Assembly: GCF_023022965.1 (NCBI RefSeq)
Contig: NZ_CP095462.1
Span: 2,108,001-2,172,000, forward strand
Length of the DNA: 64,000 nt
Source: Ectobacillus sp. JY-23
GTDB taxonomy: Bacteria; Bacillota; Bacilli; Bacillales; Bacillaceae_G
Direction of reading: 5' to 3'
Part shown: positions 27,618-40,511 of the stretch, piece after piece
Layout of the letters: each line of letters opens with the position of its first letter
Numbering within the stretch: the first letter of the stretch is position 1
Notes under the pieces: generated by a model
Database searches by the model: none
What the model was told of the DNA's origin: nothing
What the model saw: only the letters and a program-made list of their open reading frames with translations
Translations under genes and position numbers: made by a program

Positions 27618-28178
27618 ATGAAACTAGTGATTATATTCGGCCCGCAAGCTGCAGGCAAAATGACAGTTGGCCATGAACTGGAAGCAATTACAGGTTTAAA
27701 GCTGTTTCACAATCATATGACCATTGAATTGGTTCATCCTTTTTTTGATTTTGGAACACCCGCGTTTGAGCGGCTTGTTACCCTTTTCCGTGAACAGATG
27801 TTTCAAGAGGTGGCTCACAGCGATCTATACGGGATGATTTTTACGTACGTTTGGGCGTTTGACAGCCCTGGCGATTGGGCCTTTATTGAAAAAACCAAAT
27901 CTACCTTTGAAGCAGCAGGCGGAGAAGTATACTTTGTGGAACTACAAGCTGAGCTAGACGAACGCCTGCGCCGAAACGTCACACCACATCGCCTAGCGCA
28001 CAAGCCAACAAAACGAAACGTACAGCGCTCTGAAGAAAACTTGAAGGTGTCCATGAAAGCACATCGCCTCTACTCTCATGATGGTGAAATTACACATCAC
28101 CGCTATTTGAAGATTGATAACACGTATTTGAGTGCGGCCGAGACGGCTGTGCGCATTAAACAAACGTTTGATTTATAA
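27618..28178 (+). CDS. P-loop kinase-like ATPase (AAA_33/shikimate-kinase type)
   Basis: The protein of about 186 residues begins MKLVIIFGPQAAGKMTVG, a Walker A loop in which the usual Ser/Thr position fits GKMT, so ATP or GTP binding is expected. LVHPFFDFGTPAFERLV and RRNVTPHRLAHKPTKRNV resemble substrate lids of small-molecule kinases. The ATG at 27618 is preferred because AGGTGATG lies just before it; in-frame GTG/ATG codons at 27609 and 27612 are alternatives. It directly follows the MFS gene. The substrate is unknown; a modifying kinase linked to the exporter is possible. Confidence 0.75.
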   Translation: MKLVIIFGPQAAGKMTVGHELEAITGLKLFHNHMTIELVHPFFDFGTPAFERLVTLFREQMFQEVAHSDLYGMIFTYVWAFDSPGDWAFIEKTKSTFEAAGGEVYFVELQAELDERLRRNVTPHRLAHKPTKRNVQRSEENLKVSMKAHRLYSHDGEITHHRYLKIDNTYLSAAETAVRIKQTFDL

Positions 28179-28182
28179 GAAA

Positions 28183-28210
28183 AAAGGCTGCGATGAGCAG
28201 TCTTTTCATC
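28183..28210 (+). terminator. Terminator after the P-loop kinase gene
   Basis: AAAAGGCTGC/GCAGTCTTTT stem (one G-T pair) with a 5-base loop. Confidence 0.7.
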
Positions 28211-28388
28211 TATGTTACGAGCTTTTAGCAAATTGAAGCGGGGCTTTGCGCTAATTATCTGATGAACATATAACAAAAAGAAACGCAAGCTAAATAAATT
28301 TCTTAGTTAGAACATCTGACAAGCCTCTATAATTCCTAACAAATTACAAAACAGACCTAACCCAAGTAACATGGGCAGGCCCGTCCTA

Positions 28389-29150
28389 TTATTTAAACGT
28401 AACATTTACCGTATAGCCGATATTCTTAAAAAATTCCTTTAACACTTTTTCCGCGTTTTTCTCTGCAGTATCTAGTAAACCAGTAGAGATAGCCTCTTGA
28501 CGAATTTGCTTTTGTGCCTCAGCGGCAAAGTTAAATCCCTCATCCCATTTAACACTATCACTAAAAAGTCCACCATCGACAATGGTTTGGACTTTATCCA
28601 TCTGTATTGCCGGCTCCTGAATGAGCTTCGCATGAGGAAGGGTAATATCTATTTGTTTTTTCTTTTCATTAACAACCATATCTTCAGAAGTAACCTTTTT
28701 TAAATCAACACCAGCAATAACCGTCGCAGGTACAACTAATAGTAGCTCTCGCTTTGTTCCTGGTAAATCAATAGAGATATTTTTCTCAAAAATTTTATTA
28801 TCCTCTTCGTGGATAACCTCTTTCATATGAGCTTCAACTGTTGCTAATGTAGCAAGCTCTTGAACTTGTTCAACGAACACGACAGACTCTTGTTTAAAGA
28901 CACTGCCTGCGAATTTCCAAATTCCTGCAATAATGACTAAAGAAGCAAAGATCGCCAAAATAATTTTCACTCCACCAGCTTTTAAGAAAAACTTAAACTT
29001 TCCTTTTGGTGAAGATAACAATCTTGAATTATGATTTACTGCAACAGCTGCGGCACTTTGACCGTATGCTTCCTGTAATTCTAGTAGCTGTTTTTCTAGC
29101 TGTGCAATTCGTTCGTCTTTTTCTCTCATCCGTTCTCTCGTTGTTTCCAT
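28389..29150 (-). CDS. DUF4230 family membrane-anchored protein
   Basis: The 253-residue protein has a charged coiled-coil N-terminus (METTRERMREKDERIAQLEK), one membrane segment (about residues 62-82; VKIILAIFASLVIIAGIWKF) and an exported DUF4230 domain. The family is of unknown function and occurs widely in Gram-positive bacteria. The ATG at 29150 is chosen because AAAGGTG lies 6 bp before it; an ATG 15 bp upstream has no site. Monocistronic. Confidence 0.8.
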   Translation of the reverse strand: METTRERMREKDERIAQLEKQLLELQEAYGQSAAAVAVNHNSRLLSSPKGKFKFFLKAGGVKIILAIFASLVIIAGIWKFAGSVFKQESVVFVEQVQELATLATVEAHMKEVIHEEDNKIFEKNISIDLPGTKRELLLVVPATVIAGVDLKKVTSEDMVVNEKKKQIDITLPHAKLIQEPAIQMDKVQTIVDGGLFSDSVKWDEGFNFAAEAQKQIRQEAISTGLLDTAEKNAEKVLKEFFKNIGYTVNVTFK

Positions 29151-29344
29151 TTTTTCACCTTTCATTTTTACCGTTACACGGTCTATTCTTTTAATCTGCT
29201 AATCTATTATGCAATGAATCACTTTAATGATAGCACACATAAAGGAGTTTTATACTAAAAAGCAACGATATTCCTATATAAATTGATTTAGTTTTTCCAG
29301 AAGATACCTCCCTACAGCTTCCCACCCCTTTTTAACTAAGTATA

Positions 29345-29773
29345 TTATACTATTTTGAATCGATTGTTTTCCTCATATTCACATTGAAATCGTTCTATTC
29401 CTAGGTATTTTTCTCCCAAACTTATAATCTTAAATCCGAATTTACGATAAAACTCTACTGCTTCTATATCCGTTTCCGCAGTAATCCGCTTCAGCGCATG
29501 ATGATGAAGGACAAATTGAATCATTTGTCGCCCAATATGTTTTCCCCTTTCTTCTGGTAAAACCGCAATATGTTTAATTTCACACTCATATGTGTTAATG
29601 AAGGAAATTCCTATACACCCAACGAACTGTCCATCTTCCTGCCATGCATATAACTTTCGGTTTTCTTCCTGTATATATGCCTTGTATTCCTTATTGATCC
29701 TATCCATAGCTGTCGCGTACGCTAACAATTTCCTTAAGCTTGAAGAAATGGAGATAGAGGTAACTTCTTTCAT
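29345..29773 (-). CDS. GNAT-family N-acetyltransferase
   Basis: The 142-residue protein has the acetyl-CoA binding core IKHIAVLPEERGKHIGRQMIQFVL at residues 67-90 (the Q/RxxGxG/A-type loop is RGKHIG) and the C-terminal EAVEFYRKFGFKI motif. The N-terminal half is variable, as usual, so the acceptor is unknown. GTAAAGGAGC precedes the ATG. It lies downstream of the rrn-tRNA terminator and is transcribed in the same direction. Confidence 0.85.
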   Translation of the reverse strand: MKEVTSISISSSLRKLLAYATAMDRINKEYKAYIQEENRKLYAWQEDGQFVGCIGISFINTYECEIKHIAVLPEERGKHIGRQMIQFVLHHHALKRITAETDIEAVEFYRKFGFKIISLGEKYLGIERFQCEYEENNRFKIV

Positions 29774-29814
29774 AACATAGCTCCTTTACGTCACTTATCT
29801 GATGGGTTATTCAA

Positions 29815-29851
29815 TAAAAAAACATCCTTTACATAGTAAAGGATGTTTTTA
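29815..29851 (-). terminator. Terminator of the rrn-tRNA operon
   Basis: AAAAACATCCTTTAC/GTAAAGGATGTTTTT stem just beyond the tRNA-Leu 3' end on the minus strand. Confidence 0.9.
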
Positions 29852-29856
29852 CATGA

Positions 29857-29937
29857 TACCGGTGGCCGGGGTCGAACCGGCACTCCAGAGGAACACGATT
29901 TTGAGTCGTGCGCGTCTGCCAATTCCGCCACACCGGC
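29857..29937 (-). tRNA. tRNA-Leu (anticodon CAA)
   Basis: On the minus strand GCCGGTGTGGCGGAATTGG opens a class II tRNA. The anticodon arm CACGA-CTCAAAA-TCGTG gives CAA (leucine UUG), followed by a long variable arm and the T-loop GGTTCGACCCC. The CCA end is not encoded. It is the last gene of the rrn operon, 28 bp after 5S. Confidence 0.93.
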
Positions 29938-29965
29938 ATAAAATTGGGTATATAAAAAAATAAAA

Positions 29966-30082
29966 GCCTGGCAACGTCCTACTCTCACAGGGACAAGGTC
30001 CCAACTACCATCGGCGCAAAAGAGCTTAACTTCCGTGTTCGGTATGGGAACGGGTGTGACCTCTTTGCCATCATTACCAGAC
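29966..30082 (-). rRNA. rrf: 5S ribosomal RNA
   Basis: The minus strand reads GTCTGGTAATGATGGCAAAG to GTTGCCAGGC and contains the conserved ACCCGTTCCCATACCGAACA block. About 117 nt. It is followed by tRNA-Leu and preceded by a 200-bp spacer to 23S. Confidence 0.95.
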
Positions 30083-30285
30083 TCTTATTATTATACTGAC
30101 AGAAGAAAATCTGTCAAGAAGAAATATCATATTCCTTCAAAACTGGATAACATAGTGTATATTCATAATCTAGCTCCAGCTCGCAGCTCCATCCGGTCAA
30201 ATAACCTTGTTCCGCCAACGTCTATCGACGTTTCTGTCACAAGAACATTTGCCCTGCGGAGCTAAACGCTCGCTTCTGCTTTTTT

Positions 30286-33200
<2,915 letters not shown>

Positions 33201-33341
33201 ATTAAAAAGTTTACACTTTTTGAATTACACTTGTATTGTTATCCAGTTTTCAAGGTACATGTTTGAGAGATAGTTCTCTCAAAACTGAACGAAGTTGTCA
33301 AAACGTATTCATACAATGAACAACGTTCATTGATGTCTCCA

Positions 33342-34879
<1,538 letters not shown>

Positions 34880-34968
34880 AAGTGTTTGTCTAGCTAAAAT
34901 AAATGTTGACGTTTTGTACTTCGTTCAGTTTTCAAAGAACTATGTATTCGCTCATCGGCGACTTTCAT

Positions 34969-34997
34969 AATATATCATTTCTGGTTTAACATGTCAA
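34969..34997 (-). promoter_or_regulatory. rrn promoter P2 (proximal)
   Basis: Minus strand TTGACA, 17 bp, TATATT, about 90 bp upstream of 16S. A near-consensus sigma-A promoter. Confidence 0.85.
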
Positions 34998-35045
34998 CAA
35001 CTTATTTTTAAGTTGTTTTTTGTTTTGTCAGAAGCGACATGTATT

Positions 35046-35074
35046 AATATACTACGTGACGGAGAGAACGTCAA
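35046..35074 (-). promoter_or_regulatory. rrn promoter P1 (distal)
   Basis: Minus strand TTGACG, 17 bp, TATATT, 77 bp upstream of P2, with an AT-rich UP-like stretch before it. Tandem promoters are typical of Bacillus rrn operons. Confidence 0.82.
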
Positions 35075-35126
35075 TTACTTTTTTAATAAAATAATAAAAT
35101 GATTGTTTCTCTTCTATTTTTAATTA

Positions 35127-35311
35127 GGCTCTGTTAAAGTTCGTTGTTACTTTCCGTTATGGGGGTTTGCTTTCCGCGGGCAGTCAGGGAGCCTCCTCAG
35201 CGCTATGCGCCTGCGGGGTCTCCCTTTGACTTGCTTGTCCCGCAGGAGTCTCACCCCCCTTTCACTCCAATCAACAAGTGCCCATTATCAACATTAGGCT
35301 TTAACACAGCC
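35127..35311. mobile_element. MITE-like element, copy 2 (185 bp, TSD TTTAATTA)
   Basis: GGCTCTGTTAAAG at the left and CTTTAACACAGCC at the right form the terminal inverted repeat. A perfect duplication TTTAATTA lies at 35119-35126 and 35312-35319. It is the best-preserved copy of this subfamily, 50 bp upstream of rrn promoter P1. Confidence 0.92.
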
Positions 35312-35357
35312 TTTAATTAAGAAAAAGAAATGTACAAGCGTAGCTGCGGTCAGATCC

Positions 35358-35412
35358 TAAAAAAGAGAATATGCCGAGTAACATGATGCATACCCGTCAC
35401 ATTCTCTTTTGA
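35358..35412 (-). terminator. Likely terminator of the VanZ-like gene
   Basis: On the minus strand AAAAGAGAATGTGAC pairs imperfectly with a distal TATTCTCTTTTTT. The loop is long, so it is less certain than others here. Confidence 0.5.
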
Positions 35413-35510
35413 TATGTCAGAAAAACTATATTATCTATTAGACAAGCTTTTTTAGATATAAATAATCTTCTCTTCCACTCGCATATCCAGCAGTGTGTCT
35501 CCTACCTTAC

Positions 35511-36008
35511 TTATTTCGCTGAGGCTACACTCTTTTTTCTTTTTTGAACATATAACCAAACTACTATTCCTAGAAATCCACCTACAGAATCAAGCAGCGC
35601 ATCTTGCCAAAGCGGTGTGCGCCCGCCAGTAAAGCCTTGATGGACTTCATCAAGCGCCGCGTATGTAACCAGCAATGTGAAGGCATACATAAATGTAAGG
35701 TGCACCGGAAGGCGATATTGCGAAAACGCACGAAACAGCAATAGACCTAAACCGAAGAAAACAGTGAGATGCGCACCTTTTCGTACAAAAAACTCTAAAA
35801 ATCCTGCTGCTCCCATATTTTGTACACTGATCTCGTAGTTAGCATAAGAGAAGCTTACAGCGGAAAACCAACGTTCTACCTGCTCCGGATTAATTCGCTC
35901 CATAATACCCGGGCGCATATCTTGTTTTTCATAAGGCTGCGAAGAGGCATAAAAAATCATGCCAGCCCACAGCAACACAGGAAGCCAATATTTCATAACA
36001 TGCTTCAT
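35511..36008 (-). CDS. VanZ-like family membrane protein
   Basis: The 165-residue protein has four to five membrane segments and VanZ-family motifs: an N-terminal PVLLWAGMIFYASSQP, then FVRKGAHLTVFFGLGLLLFRA and the strongly conserved DEVHQGFTGGRTPLWQDALLDSVGG near residues 116-140. The family includes VanZ (teicoplanin resistance), but most members have unknown roles. The ATG at 36008 is chosen for AAAGGAG 6 bp upstream. It is bracketed by MITE copies 2 and 3. Confidence 0.87.
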   Translation of the reverse strand: MKHVMKYWLPVLLWAGMIFYASSQPYEKQDMRPGIMERINPEQVERWFSAVSFSYANYEISVQNMGAAGFLEFFVRKGAHLTVFFGLGLLLFRAFSQYRLPVHLTFMYAFTLLVTYAALDEVHQGFTGGRTPLWQDALLDSVGGFLGIVVWLYVQKRKKSVASAK

Positions 36009-36055
36009 AGTAAACTCCTTTATCAACTCTATATACGTAGTATTTTTAATACAAA

Positions 36056-36233
36056 GAATCTATTAAAGTTCGTTGTTACTTTCCGTTACGGGGGTTTCCT
36101 TTCCATGCAGTCAGAGAGCTATCTCAGCGCTATGCGCCCGCAGGGTCTCTCTTTGACTCGCTTTTCCCACAGGAGCTTCACCCCTTCTCCCAGCAACAGG
36201 TGCCAATTCGTAACATCAGGCTTTAACATAACC
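36056..36233. mobile_element. MITE-like element, copy 3 (178 bp, TSD AATACAAA)
   Basis: The ends GAATCTATTAAAG and CTTTAACATAACC are diverged versions of the family termini. A perfect duplication AATACAAA lies at 36048-36055 and 36234-36241. It lies 47 bp upstream of the VanZ-like gene, so it may have displaced part of its promoter. Confidence 0.88.
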
Positions 36234-36523
36234 AATACAAAAAGGAAACATAAAGAATAAAAGCCTTTTTATGCATAGTCACGACCACGTACAACTTTGA
36301 TTACTATACTCTAAAAAAGAATATCATTTCTTTACTCCTATATAAATATCTTTCCTATTTTAGCAAATTTGACTTTATTTTTCATGTCAAAGCGCCAAGG
36401 TGCACCTTTAACAAAAATACAATTACACATCGCCTGTTTGTTTCAAAATGAATGGCATTACGCATTAGATAAGGTCGTATACTTGCCACTTTTTCTCGTA
36501 AACAAAATGCTACGAAAAAATAT

Positions 36524-36642
36524 AGCTCTGTTAAAGTTCCTTATCGATTTCCGTTGTATGGGTTCGCTTTTTCCGCAGGAGTCTCATCCCCTCCACTCCC
36601 ATCAACAAGTACCCATTATCAACATCAAGCTTTAACACAGAA
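36524..36642. mobile_element. MITE-like element, copy 4 (119 bp, internally deleted, TSD AAAAATAT)
   Basis: AGCTCTGTTAAAG and CTTTAACACAGAA are the termini. A perfect duplication AAAAATAT lies at 36516-36523 and 36643-36650. About 65 bp of the GC-rich core is missing compared with copy 2. Confidence 0.86.
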
Positions 36643-36711
36643 AAAAATATAAAAAACTTTTCCCTTTTACCTTCTTCGCATGTATATAGATAGCGAAAGG
36701 AGGTGATACAC

Positions 36712-36936
36712 ATGGCAATTCAATCAGGAATCACGGATATGAATTTACGTTTAACCCTTAACGGCGGTACGGATACGAATGGCAAAGCAATCATGAAAAA
36801 CAAGTTATACCGCTTTGTTAAGGTTGATGCACCAGCTGAAAAGGTGCACGAAGTGGCGCTCGCATTAGCTTCTTTGCAACAGAACGCACTTGAAGCAATC
36901 CAATTGGTTAGCACGTCTGACATTGTATCTATTTAA
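36712..36936 (+). CDS. DUF1659 family protein (74 aa)
   Basis: The 74-residue soluble protein (MAIQSGITDMNLRLTLNGGT, then KLYRFVKVDAPAEKVHEVALALASLQQ) fits the short DUF1659 family found next to DUF2922 genes in Bacilli. The start is ATG at 36712, since AAAGGAGGTGATACAC precedes it. Gap to the DUF2922 gene is 17 bp, so the pair is an operon. The role is unknown. Confidence 0.8.
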   Translation: MAIQSGITDMNLRLTLNGGTDTNGKAIMKNKLYRFVKVDAPAEKVHEVALALASLQQNALEAIQLVSTSDIVSI

Positions 36937-36953
36937 TAAGGGAGGAATAATGT

Positions 36954-37166
36954 ATGCTTACACTTGAGCTGCAATTTTTAAAGGATGACGGTAAGACCGC
37001 CACATTCTCTATCGACAATCCTACTCTTCCGGTAGAAGAGACAGCGGTAAACGCGGTAATGGATACCATCTTAAACGCTGGTGTGTTCCGCACACTCGGA
37101 CCAAATTCGCGTAAAAAAGGAGCACGTCTTGTAGAGCGAACAGTCACAGAATACGACTTACAATAG
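36954..37166 (+). CDS. DUF2922 family protein (70 aa)
   Basis: The 70-residue protein (MLTLELQFLKDDGKTATFSI, then LPVEETAVNAVMDTILNAGVF) matches the DUF2922 pattern of a small beta-rich fold followed by a helix. GGGAGGAATAATGT precedes the ATG. Pairing with DUF1659 is conserved in Bacilli, suggesting a joint function not yet known. Confidence 0.8.
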   Translation: MLTLELQFLKDDGKTATFSIDNPTLPVEETAVNAVMDTILNAGVFRTLGPNSRKKGARLVERTVTEYDLQ

Positions 37167-37167
37167 A

Positions 37168-37197
37168 AAGAAGGAGCCATTAGGGCTCCTTCTTTGT
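37168..37197. terminator. Shared terminator of DUF2922 and DUF4359 genes
   Basis: AAAGAAGGAGCC/GGCTCCTTCTTT stem between convergent genes; it overlaps the last codons of the minus-strand gene. Confidence 0.85.
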
Positions 37198-37572
37198 TGT
37201 TTGCTGGGGTGCTTCTAATAGTACAAAGCGATCTGCTATACCAATTGTTTCATATTTGTACTGAGTTGTGCCTACTGTAAATTCCGTCTGATAAAAGGAA
37301 AAAAAGAGATAGTCCTTTTGCTTTGTGTGTTTATCGATCATCAGTCCCACCTGCGGCTCTACCACTTGCTCTGTAATGGATTTACCAAATGCAGCTAAGT
37401 CACCTATTACACTTTCTTGTTTTTCCGCTTCTGCTAATGTACTGTGGATAGCTGTACGCTCAATAAACTGTTTAGAAGCCCACGCTGTGTAATCGCCCTT
37501 TTCCGGATTTGTATTCGCTAAATACAACAGGGATACTATAACAAGTGCTGCTGAAAGATATCGCCATTTCAT
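37180..37572 (-). CDS. DUF4359-like exported protein (130 aa)
   Basis: The N-terminus MKWRYLSAALVIVSLLYLANTNP is a membrane anchor or signal, and the rest matches the DUF4359 layout (NPEKGDYTAWASKQFIE, then DYLFFSFYQTEFTVGTTQYKYETIGIADRFVLL), a secreted or membrane-tethered domain of unknown function. ATG at 37572 is chosen because GGAGGTG lies 6 bp before it. Confidence 0.78.
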   Translation of the reverse strand: MKWRYLSAALVIVSLLYLANTNPEKGDYTAWASKQFIERTAIHSTLAEAEKQESVIGDLAAFGKSITEQVVEPQVGLMIDKHTKQKDYLFFSFYQTEFTVGTTQYKYETIGIADRFVLLEAPQQTTKKEP

Positions 37573-37632
37573 ATCTGTCACCTCCATTTTTATAGTTATG
37601 ACAGAAATGTCAAAAGTAAAACAAGCATTTCC

Positions 37633-38139
37633 CTACATGGGTGGGCTAGTCGGCTTTGGAGGAGCCGCTTTACGCATAGCAGGGATAAAAATCCAGCCAT
37701 CTACGCCATATGTAGCTGCATTTTCTTTTACTTTTAATAAAAAGAGAGATAGGATAATCATTTGTGGGTTAACATGCAAGGAACCCGACAATAAATATAA
37801 GAAATTAAGTGCAATTGCATACTGTAAGGACCGACGTGTAAACGAACCTGTCAATAAGAAGATTCCAATAAGGAGCTCTGTCACCGGGATTAAATAGTTC
37901 AAGATTTCTACATTCGGCAAAAACAGATATTTAATAACAACCGCCCACCAGTCTTGAACCAAAGCATCGGCACCAGATGCCTTTGCTTTTTCTAATGCTC
38001 CTTTTAAAAAACTGGTGGCATTAAAGGAGCCGCTTTTAATTTTTTCATATCCCGCCATCGTCCACTTTACTCCGAGATACAAGCGGATTAACGTAAAGAC
38101 AATTGACTTTTTTCCCCGACGCTGTAAGTACGCCCACAT
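37633..38139 (-). CDS. DoxX family membrane protein
   Basis: The 168-residue protein has four membrane segments and DoxX-family features: IRLYLGVKWTMAGYEKIKSG near residues 18-37 and PVTELLIGIFLLTGSFTRRS near 85-104. DoxX proteins are linked to quinone- or thiosulfate-related redox processes, but this branch has no assigned substrate. AAAAGGGGATGTCAATTC precedes the ATG. Confidence 0.85.
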   Translation of the reverse strand: MWAYLQRRGKKSIVFTLIRLYLGVKWTMAGYEKIKSGSFNATSFLKGALEKAKASGADALVQDWWAVVIKYLFLPNVEILNYLIPVTELLIGIFLLTGSFTRRSLQYAIALNFLYLLSGSLHVNPQMIILSLFLLKVKENAATYGVDGWIFIPAMRKAAPPKPTSPPM

Positions 38140-38286
38140 GAATTGACATCCCCTTTTCTTACAAGCTATGAAAATATGTAACTTTTATCTATCTTTCATA
38201 GTAGAAACCATAGTCATGCAAGTCAATATTTTCCATATATTATAATATCAAGAATAAACGTTTGTAATAACCGCTCATCTAACGAA

Positions 38287-38318
38287 CAAATCAGTTCTTA
38301 TTAATAAGAACTGATTTG
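38287..38318 (-). terminator. Terminator of the 45-codon peptide gene
   Basis: CAAATCAGTTCTTA/TAAGAACTGATTTG perfect 14-bp stem, 16 bp after the stop of the small gene. Confidence 0.75.
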
Positions 38319-38333
38319 TCTACAGAACCGCTC

Positions 38334-38471
38334 TTATGGCGTCATTTGTGTTAGTTTCGAAACTTGTTCTTTAAAGTGAACATTACCCGTTGCGATTGTA
38401 GTAATTGTCGCAATTACAATTACACCAGCTAAAATAGCCTGTAGCATTCTTTTTCTCTTTTGCTTAATCAC
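38334..38471 (-). CDS. Small membrane or exported peptide (45 aa)
   Basis: A GTG-started 45-codon frame has AGAGGG 6 bp upstream and a perfect terminator downstream. The product has a very basic N-terminus (MIKQKRKRML), one hydrophobic segment (QAILAGVIVIATITTIATG) and a 16-residue tail NVHFKEQVSKLTQMTP. This could be a small membrane protein or an exported pro-peptide. It follows the YknW-like gene in the same direction but beyond a terminator. No family recognised. Confidence 0.6.
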   Translation of the reverse strand: MIKQKRKRMLQAILAGVIVIATITTIATGNVHFKEQVSKLTQMTP

Positions 38472-38584
38472 ATATATCCCTCTTTCTTTTATTCTTTAAG
38501 GAGAACATAACGATTCATTAATTTCTATTTTCATATTAACAGATGTGATAAATTTTGGCAAAGTGTTTTGTTCTCCAAATCGAA

Positions 38585-38618
38585 CAAAAAAAGACATCTT
38601 CCGAAGAAGATGCCTTTT
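38585..38618 (-). terminator. Terminator of the yknXYZW set
   Basis: GGCATCTTC/GAAGATGTC stem followed on the minus strand by a T-run, right after the yknW-like stop. Confidence 0.82.
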
Positions 38619-38620
38619 CA

Positions 38621-39292
38621 TTACATTTGTGTAAAGATAGATTCCAATGTTGATCCCACGTATGTTACTGCAGCAGAAATGCTTGTAGAGATTACGAAAA
38701 GAGTTACAACAAAAGCGATTGCTTTATTTTTAGAAAATCCGCCAACAATTTGTAAACCTAGCACAAGCAATACATAATTCCAAATAGTAAACACCTCGAT
38801 AGAGCCGGCAATGCTGTGTGCAATTGTACCTGACTCAAACAATGGTGCCAAGCTTGTATAAGAGACCTGATCTCCCCCAATTATCGCCATTAGTACTACA
38901 TTAACCGCTTGCCCTAGCACGCCAATAATGCCAGTAAATACAAGAATAAGTAAAAGCTTTTTGTATGAAATGCTTTCACCAAAAAGCAAAGCAAGTATTT
39001 TATAAAGGGCGGCAACTACAAATAGTACGATATATCCCCCAACTAATCCTCCTACAAAAGCAAAAATCATGGTAGTAGTTGGGCTTGGCTCAGGAAATCC
39101 TTCCAGCTGCTCTGCAGTTGGTAGAAATTGCGTTGTCACAGCTGCCAAAATTGCCAGTAGCAACATAACCATAAACATTGGCAAGCCGACCTTTGTTTTG
39201 TCTTTCATTCTCTCAAACTGTAAGGTTGGTGAAGCAATCATACCAAATAAGGATGGTTTTTGCTGCGGTTGTACGTTTGTTTCTAATTCCAT
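38621..39292 (-). CDS. yknW: Yip1-domain membrane protein (YknW-like)
   Basis: The protein of about 223 residues begins MELETNVQPQQKPSLFGMI, followed by the Yip1 hallmark ASPTLQFERMKDKTKVGLP and five membrane segments. In Bacillus subtilis YknW associates with the YknXYZ transporter and affects its assembly, and the set protects against the SdpC toxin. Here the gene lies last (X-Y-Z-W) rather than first. The ATG at 39292 is chosen for spacing to AGAGGGAG; ATG at 39298 is the alternative. A paralogue is at 61877-62569. Confidence 0.85.
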   Translation of the reverse strand: MELETNVQPQQKPSLFGMIASPTLQFERMKDKTKVGLPMFMVMLLLAILAAVTTQFLPTAEQLEGFPEPSPTTTMIFAFVGGLVGGYIVLFVVAALYKILALLFGESISYKKLLLILVFTGIIGVLGQAVNVVLMAIIGGDQVSYTSLAPLFESGTIAHSIAGSIEVFTIWNYVLLVLGLQIVGGFSKNKAIAFVVTLFVISTSISAAVTYVGSTLESIFTQM

Positions 39293-39311
39293 GTTCATCT
39301 CTCCCTCTCTT

Positions 39312-40511
39312 TTATTCATATCGTAGTGCTTCAATCGGATCAAGCTTCGCTGCTTTATTTGCAGGAATCAATCCGAAAATGATACCCAATGTCATGGAGA
39401 ACAATACGCCTCCGAATACAACTTGACCTGAGACAAGCGGCGGCCATTTCGCAAATGTGGATACGATATACGCTCCGCCAACACCAAGACCAATACCGAT
39501 GATGCCACCAAGCAAAGTAAGCATCATCGCTTCAATTAAAAATTGAAGTAGGATCTTTCCTCTTGTCGCACCAAGCGCTTTTCGAATACCAATTTCTCGT
39601 GTTCTCTCCGTAACGGATACAAGCATAATATTCATTACACCTATACCGCCAACAAGCAAGGAAATACCGGCAATACCGCCAATGATGGACGTCATGATAG
39701 TCGTTACCTTTGAGATACCTTTTTTGATTTCTTCCAGGTTTTGCACCTCATATTTTCCTTCGAGCTCATCTGATTTATTAAAGTTTAATACATCTACCGC
39801 CTTTTGTCCTGCTGTTTCCATTAAATCTGGTGATTTCGCCTGAAGTGTTACAGATTGAATTTCGTCACTACCATACATAACCGGCCAGATGGATAACGGC
39901 AGCAACATATAAGGAAAGCCCAAACCAAAAAATTCGTCATTTCCTTTGTAAACCCCAATAATTTCAAACGGCTGCATTTTAATTTCAATAATTTTACCGA
40001 CCGGATTTTCCTCGCCATATAATTCTTTTGCAGCTTGTTCATTGAGCATCACAACATTATTTGCTTGTGCAAAATCACTGCCGGTTAAACTTCTTCCTTT
40101 TGTCACCTTAATCTTATTAATAGCAAAATAATCCTCAGTAATGCCTGTAATTTGGACAGATGAGGTATTTTCATTGTGTTCTAGCTGCTCAAATGAGGAA
40201 TTTACCGGAATCACATACTTTACTTCGGGAACACTTTGAATTTGAAACAAGGAATCTTGCGTAAAGGTTGGGGCTGTATATTCAACCATCGCAAACATAC
40301 TGTCGTCTTTCGGCTTGAACTGAAGACTGATGGTATTGTTACCGTCACCTACAATTTGTGATTTCAAAGCAGCCTCCCCGCCTTGCCCGATTGCGACAAC
40401 AGTAATGATAGAGCCAACCCCGATAATAATACCAAGCATTGTCAAAGCGGAGCGAAGCTTATGTGCCCAAATGGAGGAAAAGGCAATTTTGATGCTGTCC
40501 CAAAGCGTCAT
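39312..40511 (-). CDS. yknZ: MacB-type ABC transporter permease (YknZ-like)
   Basis: The 399-residue protein has one N-terminal membrane segment, a MacB periplasmic-core domain (about residues 45-235) and three C-terminal FtsX segments with GGIGVMNIMLVSVTERTREIGIRKALGA near 287-314. It couples ATP hydrolysis by YknY to extrusion of toxins or lipophilic peptides. Its ATG overlaps the yknY stop by 4 bp. The gene order MFP-ATPase-permease is that of MacAB-like systems. Confidence 0.92.
   Translation of the reverse strand: MTLWDSIKIAFSSIWAHKLRSALTMLGIIIGVGSIITVVAIGQGGEAALKSQIVGDGNNTISLQFKPKDDSMFAMVEYTAPTFTQDSLFQIQSVPEVKYVIPVNSSFEQLEHNENTSSVQITGITEDYFAINKIKVTKGRSLTGSDFAQANNVVMLNEQAAKELYGEENPVGKIIEIKMQPFEIIGVYKGNDEFFGLGFPYMLLPLSIWPVMYGSDEIQSVTLQAKSPDLMETAGQKAVDVLNFNKSDELEGKYEVQNLEEIKKGISKVTTIMTSIIGGIAGISLLVGGIGVMNIMLVSVTERTREIGIRKALGATRGKILLQFLIEAMMLTLLGGIIGIGLGVGGAYIVSTFAKWPPLVSGQVVFGGVLFSMTLGIIFGLIPANKAAKLDPIEALRYE

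Noticed and set aside
37598-37897. 99-codon plus-strand frame opposite the DoxX gene
   Set aside because: Antisense shadow of the DoxX coding sequence; no independent signals.
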